Shown here piece after piece: positions 49,276-57,646 of a DNA stretch of 64,000 nt (positions are counted from its first letter, which is position 1; every line of letters begins with the position of its first letter). The DNA comes from Mycobacterium sp. IDR2000157661 (lineage in GTDB: Bacteria; Actinomycetota; Actinomycetes; Mycobacteriales; Mycobacteriaceae): positions 4,340,001 through 4,404,000 of the forward strand of contig NZ_CP081006.1 in the NCBI RefSeq assembly GCF_022317005.1. The letters run 5' to 3'. The notes beneath the pieces are model-generated. The model made no database searches. It saw only the letters and a program-made list of their open reading frames with translations, and had not been told where the DNA came from. A program made the position numbers and the translations under genes.

Positions 49276-49305
49276 TTCTGCTCCACTCAGGCCCATGGAG
49301 GAGAC

Positions 49306-49617
49306 ATGACCATCACCGGCATCATCAGCGCCATTCTGATCGGCATCGTGGTCGGCGTTCTCGGCCGCTTGGTGCTCCCTGGCAGGCAACCGATCGGCTT
49401 CCTCGTGACGATCCTGGTAGGCATCGTGTCCGCCTTCATCGGCACCTGGCTCGCCCACGCGTTGGGCCTGCCGACCGCGACCCGCGGAGTCGACTGGATC
49501 GAGTTGTTGGTCCAGGTGGTCGTCGCCGCCGTCGGCGTCGCGTTGGTCGCCTCCCTGATGGGCCGCCGGCGTACCGGCGTGACGCGGACGCGCCGTCGGT
49601 CCGGCTTGATGCGGTAA
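49306..49617 (+). CDS. GlsB/YeaQ/YmgE family stress membrane protein
   Basis: A 103-residue protein with three hydrophobic helices (about 4-24, 28-52, 63-86) and glycine-rich turns, then an Arg-rich C-terminus. It is of the family labelled transglycosylase-associated, although no catalytic function is shown for it. Homologues in fast-growing mycobacteria belong to the SigF general-stress regulon, and a good SigF-type promoter is found here. It ends before a strong hairpin at 49632-49667. Confidence 0.9.
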   Translation: MTITGIISAILIGIVVGVLGRLVLPGRQPIGFLVTILVGIVSAFIGTWLAHALGLPTATRGVDWIELLVQVVVAAVGVALVASLMGRRRTGVTRTRRRSGLMR

Positions 49618-49631
49618 CCAAGACCCCCCTT

Positions 49632-49667
49632 GCGACCCCGGCTGCGCCCCCCGGCAGCCGGGGTCGC
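49632..49667. terminator. bidirectional terminator hairpin
   Basis: GCGACCCCGGCTG (49632-49644) and CAGCCGGGGTCGC (49655-49667) form a perfect 13-bp stem around a 10-nt loop, between the ends of two convergent genes. A T tract is missing, which is normal for mycobacterial hairpins. Confidence 0.8.
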
Positions 49668-49673
49668 CCCCGT

Positions 49674-50144
49674 CTACAGCGTCTTCAGCAGCTCATCGAG
49701 CTTCTCGTAGCCCTCTGTCATCCCGCCCTCCATCCCGGACGACAGCAGCGCGTCACGGGCCTCGATCGTCGGGCAGATGGAGCGGCCGCGTAGCCGGGAA
49801 CGGCCGTTGCCCAGGTCCTCGAACCACAGGTATTCGATGTTGACCATGTCGGGTGCGCCATCGAATTCGAAGGTCTGCAAGATGAATTCGTTGTCCCGGA
49901 CGGTGTGGAAGGTTCCGTTGAAGCCGAACTCCCCGTGCTCGTTGTGGTGCGTGTAGCGGTAGCCTCCGTGGCTCTTGAACACCCACTCGACGACGTCCAT
50001 CTCCAGGTCCCGGGGGCCCAGCCACTTCGTCACCAGCTCGGGTTCGGCGTGGGCGCGAAACAGCGCCTCGACGGGAGCGTCGAACTCTCGGGTGAACTCC
50101 ATGGCCAGGGTGTCGACGGGTGCGGTCAGATTGAGCGCGTTCAT
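49674..50144 (-). CDS. SRPBCC (AHSA1/START-like) protein
   Basis: A 156-residue START/Bet v1-like protein of the AHSA1 group: AMEFTREFDAPVEALFRAHAEPELVTKWLGPRDLEMDVVEW (about 14-54), then GGYRYTHHNEHGE and the C-terminal helix GMTEGYEKLDELLKTL. These make a hydrophobic cavity for an unknown ligand. It overlaps the ArsR regulator stop (ATGA). ArsR-SRPBCC pairs are frequent in actinobacteria, and the regulator likely controls both. Confidence 0.9.
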   Translation of the reverse strand: MNALNLTAPVDTLAMEFTREFDAPVEALFRAHAEPELVTKWLGPRDLEMDVVEWVFKSHGGYRYTHHNEHGEFGFNGTFHTVRDNEFILQTFEFDGAPDMVNIEYLWFEDLGNGRSRLRGRSICPTIEARDALLSSGMEGGMTEGYEKLDELLKTL

Positions 50145-50518
50145 TGCTCGGTTCCTCTCTTCTCGGTGTTCATCTCGGTGTCATCTGTCATCTCCGCCAG
50201 CAGGGCGTCCAGCCGGCGGTAACTGCGTTCGGCGTCGAGCCGGTACCGGTCGATCCATCTCGTCATCCGTTCCAGCGCCGCGGCGTCCAGGTGGACGGGC
50301 CGCCGCTGAGCTTCGCGGGTCCTGGTGACCAGACCCGCCTGTTCGAGCACCTGGATGTGCTTGGACACCGCCTGCTTGGTGATGTCGAACGGAGCGGCCA
50401 GCTCGTTGACCGTCGCCGGTCCTCGCGACAGGCGCGCCACGATCGCGCGCCGGACGGGATCGGCCAGCGCCAGGAAAGCGCGATCAAGCCGGGTCTCGGC
50501 ATCATCGTCACGCTCCAA
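50141..50518 (-). CDS. ArsR family transcriptional regulator
   Basis: A 125-residue winged-helix regulator: ALADPVRRAIVARLSRGPATVNELAAPFDITKQAVSKHIQVLEQAGLV (about 16-63) is the DNA-binding part. Metal-binding cysteines of ArsR/SmtB sensors are lacking, so it is of the non-metal type usually paired with SRPBCC proteins. A SigA-like promoter and a palindromic operator lie just upstream (50540-50587), indicating autoregulation. Confidence 0.92.
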   Translation of the reverse strand: MERDDDAETRLDRAFLALADPVRRAIVARLSRGPATVNELAAPFDITKQAVSKHIQVLEQAGLVTRTREAQRRPVHLDAAALERMTRWIDRYRLDAERSYRRLDALLAEMTDDTEMNTEKRGTEQ

Positions 50519-50539
50519 CAGTCAACCTTCACATTGATA

Positions 50540-50551
50540 AACCAATTGGTT
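50540..50551. promoter_or_regulatory. palindromic operator of the ArsR gene
   Basis: AACCAATTGGTT is a perfect 12-bp palindrome within a wider AT-rich stretch. It lies 8 bp downstream of the -10 box of the arsR-type promoter, over the expected transcription start, so bound regulator would block initiation. Confidence 0.75.
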
Positions 50552-50558
50552 GATTAAA

Positions 50559-50587
50559 ACCATAGGGCGCTGCGCGGTCAGCGTCAA
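50559..50587 (-). promoter_or_regulatory. SigA-like promoter of the ArsR-SRPBCC operon
   Basis: On the minus strand TTGACG (50587-50582) and TATGGT (50564-50559) are separated by 17 nt, the optimum for the housekeeping sigma factor. The ArsR start at 50518 is about 40 nt downstream. Confidence 0.75.
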
Positions 50588-50606
50588 GGGCGGTTCGGTG
50601 TGGGCG

Positions 50607-51935
50607 TCAGCGCCTGCGGCGGATGATCGCCCGCAGCTTCTCCAGCCGCCCTGCGATTTCCCGTTCGTTGCCGTGAGTCGTGGGACGGTAATAGTCGACA
50701 CCCACCAGCTCGTCGGGCGGGTACTGCTGGGCGACAACGCCGTCGGGGTCGTCGTGGCTGTAGCGGTAGCCGATCGCGTTGCCCAGCGTCGTCGCGCCGG
50801 AATAATGGCCGTCGCGCAGATGCGTGGGCACCAGCCCCGCCTTGCCGGCCTTGATGTCGCCCATCGCCGCGCCCAGCGCGGTGGTCACCGCGTTCGACTT
50901 CGGGGCCGTCGCCAGATGCACGGTCGCATGGGCCAGGCTCAGTTGGGCTTCGGGCATGCCGATCAACTGGACGGTCTGCGCGGCGGCGACCGCGGTCTGC
51001 AGCGCGGTCGGATCGGCCATGCCGATGTCCTCACTGGCCAGGATCATCAGCCGGCGGGCGACGAACCGCGGGTCCTCCCCCGCGATCAGCATTCGGGCCA
51101 GGTAGTGCAGCGCCGCGTCGACGTCGGAGCCACGTACCGACTTGATGAACGCGCTGATGACGTCGTAGTGCTGGTCACCGTCGCGGTCATAGCGCACCGC
51201 GGCCCGGTCGAGCGACTGCTCGATCGTCTCGACCGTGACCTCTTCGCCGGCCTCGGCGGCCACCTCGAGTGCGGTCAGCGCCCGGCGGGCATCGCCGGCG
51301 GAGAGTTGTACGACGAGTTCGACGGCTTCGTCGGTGACGGTGAGCTTGCCGCCGAGTCCTCGAGGGTCGTCGACGGCGCGGCGGACCAGGGTGCGCACCG
51401 CATCGGCGTCGAGCGGCTGCAACTGCAGGATCAGCGACCGCGACAACAGCGGGGCGACCACCGAGAACGACGGGTTCTCCGTGGTGGCCGCGACCAGCAG
51501 CACCACCCGGTTCTCGACCGCCGAGAGCAGCGCGTCCTGCTGGGTCTTGGAGAACCGGTGCACCTCGTCGATGAACAGCACGGTCTGTTCACCGTGCCCG
51601 GCCGCTCGCCGTGCGGTCTCGATGACAGCGCGTACCTCTTTGACACCGGCCGACAGCGCCGAGAGCGCCTCGAACCGGCGACCGGTGGCCTGCGAGATCA
51701 ACGAAGCCAGCGTCGTCTTACCGGTTCCCGGCGGGCCGTACAGGATGACCGACGCCGCGCCCGAGCCCTCGACCAACCTGCGCAGCGGCGAGTTCGGCTG
51801 TAGCAGGTGGTCCTGGCCGACGACCTCGTCGAGCGTTGCCGGCCGCATCCGCACCGCCAACGGCGCCGAGGCGCCGACGGCCGCTATTCCGGTCGAAGGC
51901 GCCTCGCCGGGGACGTCGAACAGACCGTCGGACAC
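50607..51935 (-). CDS. rarA: replication-associated recombination protein A (MgsA/WRNIP1 family)
   Basis: A 442-residue AAA+ ATPase related to clamp loaders and RuvB; it acts at stalled forks. The Walker A motif is GPPGTGKTT (67-75), Walker B VLFIDEVHRFSK (about 135-146), sensor 1 VAATTENPSF (about 165-174), and the tetramerisation and C-terminal domain includes EDIGMADPTAL. The M. tuberculosis counterpart is Rv2559c. It follows the DUF3097 gene, 35 nt downstream of its end, and precedes the ArsR promoter. Confidence 0.95.
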   Translation of the reverse strand: MSDGLFDVPGEAPSTGIAAVGASAPLAVRMRPATLDEVVGQDHLLQPNSPLRRLVEGSGAASVILYGPPGTGKTTLASLISQATGRRFEALSALSAGVKEVRAVIETARRAAGHGEQTVLFIDEVHRFSKTQQDALLSAVENRVVLLVAATTENPSFSVVAPLLSRSLILQLQPLDADAVRTLVRRAVDDPRGLGGKLTVTDEAVELVVQLSAGDARRALTALEVAAEAGEEVTVETIEQSLDRAAVRYDRDGDQHYDVISAFIKSVRGSDVDAALHYLARMLIAGEDPRFVARRLMILASEDIGMADPTALQTAVAAAQTVQLIGMPEAQLSLAHATVHLATAPKSNAVTTALGAAMGDIKAGKAGLVPTHLRDGHYSGATTLGNAIGYRYSHDDPDGVVAQQYPPDELVGVDYYRPTTHGNEREIAGRLEKLRAIIRRRR

Positions 51936-51970
51936 GTGTTCTGCTTACCACGACGTGTTGGCCGGTGGCG

Positions 51971-52810
51971 TCACGAGTCAGCAGGCGCCGTCACGAAATC
52001 GATCAACTCCTCGACGCGGCCGATGAGTGCGGGCTCGAGGTCGTTCCAGTCCCGCACCCGGCCGCGGATGCGCTGCCAGGCCCGGGCGGTGTCTGCCCGT
52101 CCGGTCGCGGGCCAGCCCAGCGCCCGGCAGACGCCCTTCTTCCAGTCGACGCCCTTCGGCACGACCGGCCACGCTTCGATGCCGAGGCGTTCGGGCTTGA
52201 CCGCCTGCCAGATGTCGACGTATGGATGGCCGACGACGAGGGTGTGCGCACCGCCCGCGCCCTTGCTCACATCGGCTGCGATGCGCGCCTCCTTGGAACC
52301 GGCCACCAGGTGGTCGACGAGGACGCCGAGGCGTCGGCCGGGGCCGGGGCCGAATTGCGCGACGATCGAGGCCAGATCGTCGATGCCGCCGAGACATTCG
52401 ACGACGACGCCCTCGAGGCGCAGATCGTCGCCCCAGACCTGCTCGACGAGTTCGGCGTCGTGGCGGCCCTCGACGTAGATCCGACTTCTCAGCGCCACCT
52501 TCCCGCGGGCTCCGGTCACCGCGACGGAACCCGATGCGGTGCGGGCTCTGTCCGGGGCGGCGCCGCGCGGAGGGGTGAGGATGACCGGGCGGCCGTCGAT
52601 GAGGTAGCCCGGCCCGACCAGGAACGGTTTTCTGCGCCCGTGCCGGTCCTCGAGTTCCATCCGCCCGTACTCGATCCGCACGACGGCCCCGACATAGCCG
52701 GTCTGCGCATCCTCCACGACCAGTCCGATCTCGACCGGTCGTTCGGTGGAGCGGACCTTGGCGCGGTGCGGGTTGTCGGCGAGTACGTCGGAGCCATAGC
52801 GGTCAGCCAC
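51971..52810 (-). CDS. DUF3097 family protein
   Basis: A 279-residue protein of an actinobacterial family without a known function. The N-terminal half is beta-rich (about 20-90, GLVVEDAQTGYVGAVVRIEYGRMELEDRHGR). The rest resembles a Toprim-like fold: YVEGRHDAELVEQVWGDD (about 111-128) recalls the catalytic E of Toprim, and LVDHLVAGSKE (about 160-170) and VVGHPYVDIWQ follow. I offer Toprim similarity only as a possibility. I used the GTG at 52810 (MADRYGSDVL); longer starts to 52933 overlap nothing convincing. Confidence 0.82.
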   Translation of the reverse strand: MADRYGSDVLADNPHRAKVRSTERPVEIGLVVEDAQTGYVGAVVRIEYGRMELEDRHGRRKPFLVGPGYLIDGRPVILTPPRGAAPDRARTASGSVAVTGARGKVALRSRIYVEGRHDAELVEQVWGDDLRLEGVVVECLGGIDDLASIVAQFGPGPGRRLGVLVDHLVAGSKEARIAADVSKGAGGAHTLVVGHPYVDIWQAVKPERLGIEAWPVVPKGVDWKKGVCRALGWPATGRADTARAWQRIRGRVRDWNDLEPALIGRVEELIDFVTAPADS

Positions 52811-52919
52811 CGGGCGATCGTAGGACCAACTCCCTGCGCCGGCGGACACCAAGTGGCCGCGACACGCCGAGACGCGACTGTCGGATACCCGGGCGCACGT
52901 TCGCTGAAGCTCGCCGACG

Positions 52920-53981
52920 TCAGGCGCCGCCACTGACTTCGGCGAGTCTCTCCGGGTTCGAGGTGATCTCCTCGATGACCGTGTGAATGAAGCGCATCTT
53001 GTCGAGCACAGGTGGCGGCAGCACGAACGGATAGAGATCCTCTTTGCCCATCGACCGGTTGATCATGTTGAGCGCCCACGACAGCGGCAGCCACAACTCG
53101 ATGATCGCGTCGAAACCGCTCGGGCCCAACACCTTACGCTCGAACGTCGCGGCGGCGGGCGCGAGCCCGAAAGCGGCGGCGGTGTCGAGTGTGTCGCGGA
53201 TGTGCAGGTAGTGGGCGAAGGTCTCGGCCCAGTCCTCGGCGGGATGCATGGTGGCATACGAGGAAACGAAGCTCTGCTCCCAGTTCGGCGGTGGCCCGTC
53301 GGCGTAGTGACGGTCCAGTGCGGCCTGGTAGTCGGCATCTGCATCGCCGAACAGTTCGTGGAAGCGGTTCGCGTACTCGGGTGACACGCTGACGAGTCGG
53401 TAGTAGTAGTAATGGCCGATCTCGTGGCGGAAGTGCCCGAGCAGCGTCCGGTACGGTTCGTCCATCGCCTTGCGCAACTGCTCACGGTGCACGTCATCGC
53501 CTTCGGCGAGATCAAGTGTGATCACGCCGTTCTGGTGTCCGGTGAAAACCTTCTGCTCTGCGCTGGCGAGCAGGTCGAAGGCCAGGCCGTAGTCGGGATC
53601 CTCGTCGCGGCCGACGATGGGCAGCTTGAGTTCGTGCAGCTCGGCGACCAACCTCCGCTTGGCCTTCTCGGCCTCGGCGAAGGCGGCGAGCGCCGTCGTG
53701 TCCGCGTCCTGGGGTCGGGTGCGGGTCAGTTCGCATGCGGAGCACAGCTTGTGCACATCACCCCGTTCGACCAACCAGTTGCACTGCGCGAGATGCATGT
53801 TCGCGCACAGCTGATAGCGGTCGCCGTCGGTGAACCCGGCCTGGCTCTGTTCGTCGCCCGTGGCGATGACCAACAATGCCATGTCGTCGATCGAGAAACC
53901 CAGCGGCCGCCCGCACGACAGGCACAGCGAGTTCTCGAATGCCAACCGCTGGCCGCAGTTCGGGCACAGGAAGTCACGCAT
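52920..53981 (-). CDS. zinc-ribbon metallopeptidase (Rv2568c-like)
   Basis: A 353-residue protein: an N-terminal zinc ribbon with C6, C9, C20 and C23, a second cysteine set (C59, C67, C80, C83), then a zincin-like domain with H186-E-I-G-H190 (FRHEIGHYYYYRL) and a further EDWAETFAHYLHI segment that could give the third ligand. No signal peptide is seen, so it is cytosolic. It is the last of three overlapping genes with a transglutaminase and an ATP-grasp/alpha-E protein. A role in trimming a peptide made or attached by the others is inferred. Confidence 0.85.
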   Translation of the reverse strand: MRDFLCPNCGQRLAFENSLCLSCGRPLGFSIDDMALLVIATGDEQSQAGFTDGDRYQLCANMHLAQCNWLVERGDVHKLCSACELTRTRPQDADTTALAAFAEAEKAKRRLVAELHELKLPIVGRDEDPDYGLAFDLLASAEQKVFTGHQNGVITLDLAEGDDVHREQLRKAMDEPYRTLLGHFRHEIGHYYYYRLVSVSPEYANRFHELFGDADADYQAALDRHYADGPPPNWEQSFVSSYATMHPAEDWAETFAHYLHIRDTLDTAAAFGLAPAAATFERKVLGPSGFDAIIELWLPLSWALNMINRSMGKEDLYPFVLPPPVLDKMRFIHTVIEEITSNPERLAEVSGGA

Positions 53982-54906
53982 GCAGGACTCCCCCGTCGAA
54001 CGGCGCGACGTCGACCGAGACGTCGATCACGCTTCGTTGCGAAGCGGTGAAGATGATGCCGCGCAGCGGCGGCACGTCGGCGTAGTCGCGGCCGTATCCC
54101 ACGGCGATGTAGCGTTCGTCGACCATCTGGTCGTTGGTGGGATCCATTCCGAGCCAGTGGTTCTGGGGCGTCCACACTGCGGCCCAGGCATGCGTCGCGT
54201 CGATACCGATCATCCGTTCCTTTCCGGGGGGAGGGTCGGTCGCCAGATATCCCGACACATAACTGGCGGCCAACCCGTTGGCGCGCAGGCAGGCGATGGC
54301 CAGCCGTGCGAAGTCCTGGCATACCCCTTCTCGCGCCGCCAAAACGTCGCTGACCTGTGTTGAGACCGTGGTCGACCCGGAGCGGTAGGTAAAGTCGTCG
54401 TGTATCCGGTGGGTGAGGTCGGCGAGCACCTCGACGAGCGGTCTCCCGGGCGCGAAACTCGATGCGGCGTAGTCCCGCACGGTATCGGTGATCTCCGGCG
54501 GCTGCAGGTCGAGGGTGAACTCGACCGCGAGGGCCGCATCGGTGCCGACCGGTCGGGCGATCTCCCACGGCGCCATGGCCGACCCGGACCCGTACAGCCA
54601 CGGCGGCGGCGGGTCGACCTCTACAACCGATTCGCTGGTCACCGACAGGGTGCGGTGCGGCTCGGTCACGTGGAAGTACGAGCTGATGTTGCCCCACACG
54701 TCACGGCTGCTTGAGCGGTCGGCCGGCGCAGGCGCGATGGTCAGTTCGTGTGACAGGCAGCGCTGCCGGGCGGCGTCGCGGGGGGTGAGGAAGCCGCGGC
54801 CGTAGGAACTGGTGACGACGTCGCTGTAGTGGTACGCGGTGCGGTGCCGGACCCGGTAGGCCCTGGTGTCCGGCGACGGCGTCGGTCCATCGAAGGGCGA
54901 AGTCAT
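53974..54906 (-). CDS. transglutaminase-like cysteine protease (Rv2569c-like)
   Basis: A 310-residue protein with an N-terminal beta domain (about 15-100, YRVRHRTAYHYSDVV) and a transglutaminase core whose triad is C196 (GVCQDFA), H239 (DATHAWAAV) and D255 (GMDPTND). The bacterial members usually act as proteases or amidases, not cross-linkers. The ATG at 54906 overlaps the stop of the upstream gene (ATGA); the open frame extending to 55791 is out-of-frame sequence. Its stop overlaps the metallopeptidase start by 8 nt. Confidence 0.9.
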   Translation of the reverse strand: MTSPFDGPTPSPDTRAYRVRHRTAYHYSDVVTSSYGRGFLTPRDAARQRCLSHELTIAPAPADRSSSRDVWGNISSYFHVTEPHRTLSVTSESVVEVDPPPPWLYGSGSAMAPWEIARPVGTDAALAVEFTLDLQPPEITDTVRDYAASSFAPGRPLVEVLADLTHRIHDDFTYRSGSTTVSTQVSDVLAAREGVCQDFARLAIACLRANGLAASYVSGYLATDPPPGKERMIGIDATHAWAAVWTPQNHWLGMDPTNDQMVDERYIAVGYGRDYADVPPLRGIIFTASQRSVIDVSVDVAPFDGGVLHA

Positions 54907-57506
54907 GGGAGCAGCCGCCATTCTCCGGGACCCCAGAGATGCTGCATGCCGCCGGGCAGGGACAGATGCATTGCGGTGATGACACCGGACAGCTCGCGCA
55001 GATCCTCGTTCGTCCGCTCGAGCAGCTTGACCAACTCTGTGCGCGAGCCGTCGGCGACACCCTCGAGGTCGGGGGGATCGACTCGACGCAGCCGGGTGCC
55101 GATTTCGTCGACCAACCGTTCGGGACGCGAGGACCCCGACGACCCTGGCAGCGCCTTGAGTCCGGCGCGCAGGCGGTCCAACTGGTATGCCAGCGACCGC
55201 GGGTTCGCCGCGTCGAACAGCACCAGTTCGGCTACCGCGGTCATGCTCACCGTGCCCAGCATCCGTCGCCGGTAGGTGACCGCGGATTCGCACACCACCA
55301 ACGTCGACTCGGTGATGGCCTGCTCGGCGTCGGCGCTGCGCACGGTGGTGAGCGTCGCGTTCAGCAGCGCCGTGAGATCGAGCCCTCGTTCCAGGCGCTT
55401 GCCGATGTCCATCATCGTCCAGCCGACGTCGCGCACCATCGATTCGGCGGCCACCCCGGACAGCGCCAGCATGCCGGCCAGCGCGAGACTGCTGGTCGCG
55501 GACAGGAAGCTCTCCGCCTCGGCAGGCGACTCCGGCGGCGCTGACGAGTGCAGCAGTGCGCGTTCGACGGCGGCCAGCACCATCCACGTGTCGTTGGACA
55601 ACTGATCGCGCACCGAACGTACCGACAGCCCGAGCCGTTCGACCGACTGTGCGAGCGAGCCCGGCCGGTACCGATCCGCCGTCAACGCCCACAACGTCGA
55701 CTGCGCGGTCGCAACCCGCTCGTCGTGATCGGCGGACATGTCGCCGGTACCGGTCACGTGGTCCAGCGCGGCCAGCAGGACCGGCACACACTCGCTGCCG
55801 GCCATCTCACGGCGGTAGCGGAATTCGTGACAGCGCTCGCGGGTCACGGTCAACAGGCGTGCCATGTGCTCGGCCCGTTCGGCGTAGCGGCCCATCCAGT
55901 ACAGATCGGACAGCACCCGCGGCGAGCTGACCGCGCTGACCGGGCCCGGGGTAGGCACGGGCACGTCCGCCGCGGAGATCCGCTCGACGGTGATCCGCTC
56001 GGGCGCCCGCACCCACACGTCCTTGGCCGCGATCGTCGTGAGCCGATCGGCCGCGTGCCCCGCGGCCACCGTGTATCCCAAGCCGCCGACCATCGGCGCA
56101 TAGCCACCCCGCTGCGCGACGGTGAACAATCGCAGACCGACATTAGCGGCCGACAGTCCGCTGAGACCGTGATCACCTGGCGCCGAGGAGAATTCCGGTA
56201 GCTCCTGACCGACGAATTGCCAGGGCGCCGCCTCGATGCGGGCTGCCAGGGCGCCACGCTGTACCGCCGTCAGCGCCGGACCCACCAGGGGTGTACCGCC
56301 GGTGATTGGTCGGATCAGCAACGACGACAGGTGCGCCAGCAGATGTGATCGTTCAGTGTCGATGCCGCCCCAGTACATCGGCGGCGTTTCCAGCAGCGGC
56401 GCCTCACCGAGTAGGCGTTCAGCCAGCTGAGGCAGAAACCGCTGCAGCCCAGGGCTTTCCAGGACGCCGCTGCCGAGGGTGTTGACCACCGTGACGGTCC
56501 CGCGGCGGAGCACCTCGACCAGGCCGACGACGCCGAGGCGCGAGTCGGCACGCAGGTCCAGCGGGTCGGCGTAGTCGGCGTCGACGCGCCGCAGAACGAC
56601 GTCGACACGCCTGAGTGTGCCCATCGAGCGCATCCACAGCGTGCCGTCGCGCACCACCAGATCGGCGCTCTCCACCAACGGGAACCCGAGCACGCTCGCC
56701 ACGTATGCCTGGTCGAAAGCGGTTTCGGAGTGGATGCCCGGACTGAGCACCACCACCGTCGGCTCATCCGCCGACTCCGGGGCGGCCTCGATCAAGGCCA
56801 GCCGCAGAGCCTGAGCCCATGGCGTGGTGGGTCGAGGGCCGATGCGTTCGTAGAGGTCGGGGATGGCGTGTGCGACGACTCGACGGGCGGCGAGTGCGTA
56901 CCCGGCACCCGACGGTGCCTGCGTCCAGTCGGCGTTGACGCGGAAGGCGCCGTCGGTGGCGCGACTGAGATCGCAACCGTGCAGGAACAACTGGTGGCGG
57001 CCGGGCAGCACGATGCCGTGGGCGGCCCGGAGGTAACCGGGATGGGCGAAGACCAGTTGCGCAGGCAGCACTCCGCTGGTCACCGACCGCTGCGGGCCGT
57101 AGAGATCGGCGAGAACGGCGTCCAGCAGTCGCGAGCGCTGCACGACTCCGGCTTCCAGCGCGTCCCAGTCGGCGGCCGACAGCACCAGTGGCAGCGAGTC
57201 CAGGCGCCATGGCTCCGGCTCAGCCGCTTCTCCGTCGGTGCCGACGGGGATGTAAGTGATGCCGTCGTTGTCGACCAGGTTGCGGACGACGGCCCCCAGC
57301 TGCGCCAGTCCGGCCCGGCCACGCTCCCCGACGCATTCGGCGAATTCCCGCCATGCGGGTCGGACCTCCCCTGTCGCATCGAGGAGTTCGTCGAACCCGC
57401 TGTCGGCCTCGGGATGCACGTCGAACAGCGGCCGCTGGGTCCGCGCCGTGCGGTACCGGGTCAGCAGGTCGTCGAAGTCGGGCGCGCTCGGCGCCGGCAG
57501 TGCCAT
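54903..57506 (-). CDS. circularly permuted ATP-grasp / alpha-E fusion protein (Rv2567-like)
   Basis: An 867-residue fusion. The N-terminal part (about 20-500) is a circularly permuted ATP-grasp ligase (DUF404/DUF407 type: GITYIPVGTDGEAAEPEPW, ADLYGPQRSV, GYALAARRVV, VVVLSPGIHSETAFDQAY, VVNTLGSGVLESPGLQRFLP). The C-terminal part (about 535-860) is an alpha-E helical domain (SDLYWMGRYAERAEHMARLL, DVGWTMMDIGKRLERGLDL, ESTLVVCESAVTYRRRM). In many bacteria these are separate genes. An ATP-dependent peptide ligase role is predicted by homology only. I used the ATG at 57506 (MALPAPSAPDF); the frame open to 58415 is antisense to nothing real. Confidence 0.9.
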   Translation of the reverse strand: MALPAPSAPDFDDLLTRYRTARTQRPLFDVHPEADSGFDELLDATGEVRPAWREFAECVGERGRAGLAQLGAVVRNLVDNDGITYIPVGTDGEAAEPEPWRLDSLPLVLSAADWDALEAGVVQRSRLLDAVLADLYGPQRSVTSGVLPAQLVFAHPGYLRAAHGIVLPGRHQLFLHGCDLSRATDGAFRVNADWTQAPSGAGYALAARRVVAHAIPDLYERIGPRPTTPWAQALRLALIEAAPESADEPTVVVLSPGIHSETAFDQAYVASVLGFPLVESADLVVRDGTLWMRSMGTLRRVDVVLRRVDADYADPLDLRADSRLGVVGLVEVLRRGTVTVVNTLGSGVLESPGLQRFLPQLAERLLGEAPLLETPPMYWGGIDTERSHLLAHLSSLLIRPITGGTPLVGPALTAVQRGALAARIEAAPWQFVGQELPEFSSAPGDHGLSGLSAANVGLRLFTVAQRGGYAPMVGGLGYTVAAGHAADRLTTIAAKDVWVRAPERITVERISAADVPVPTPGPVSAVSSPRVLSDLYWMGRYAERAEHMARLLTVTRERCHEFRYRREMAGSECVPVLLAALDHVTGTGDMSADHDERVATAQSTLWALTADRYRPGSLAQSVERLGLSVRSVRDQLSNDTWMVLAAVERALLHSSAPPESPAEAESFLSATSSLALAGMLALSGVAAESMVRDVGWTMMDIGKRLERGLDLTALLNATLTTVRSADAEQAITESTLVVCESAVTYRRRMLGTVSMTAVAELVLFDAANPRSLAYQLDRLRAGLKALPGSSGSSRPERLVDEIGTRLRRVDPPDLEGVADGSRTELVKLLERTNEDLRELSGVITAMHLSLPGGMQHLWGPGEWRLLP

Positions 57507-57646
57507 CAGAGCGAAACGGTACGCACTCGCCACGGGACCACGATGCCGGCCGCACGCACGCCCATAGCGGCTGATCAAACCATAGGGCGCGGCCGCGCGC
57601 AGGGCGAGTACCACCGGGCGCATCGCCGACAGTGATGGCCGGTCGG

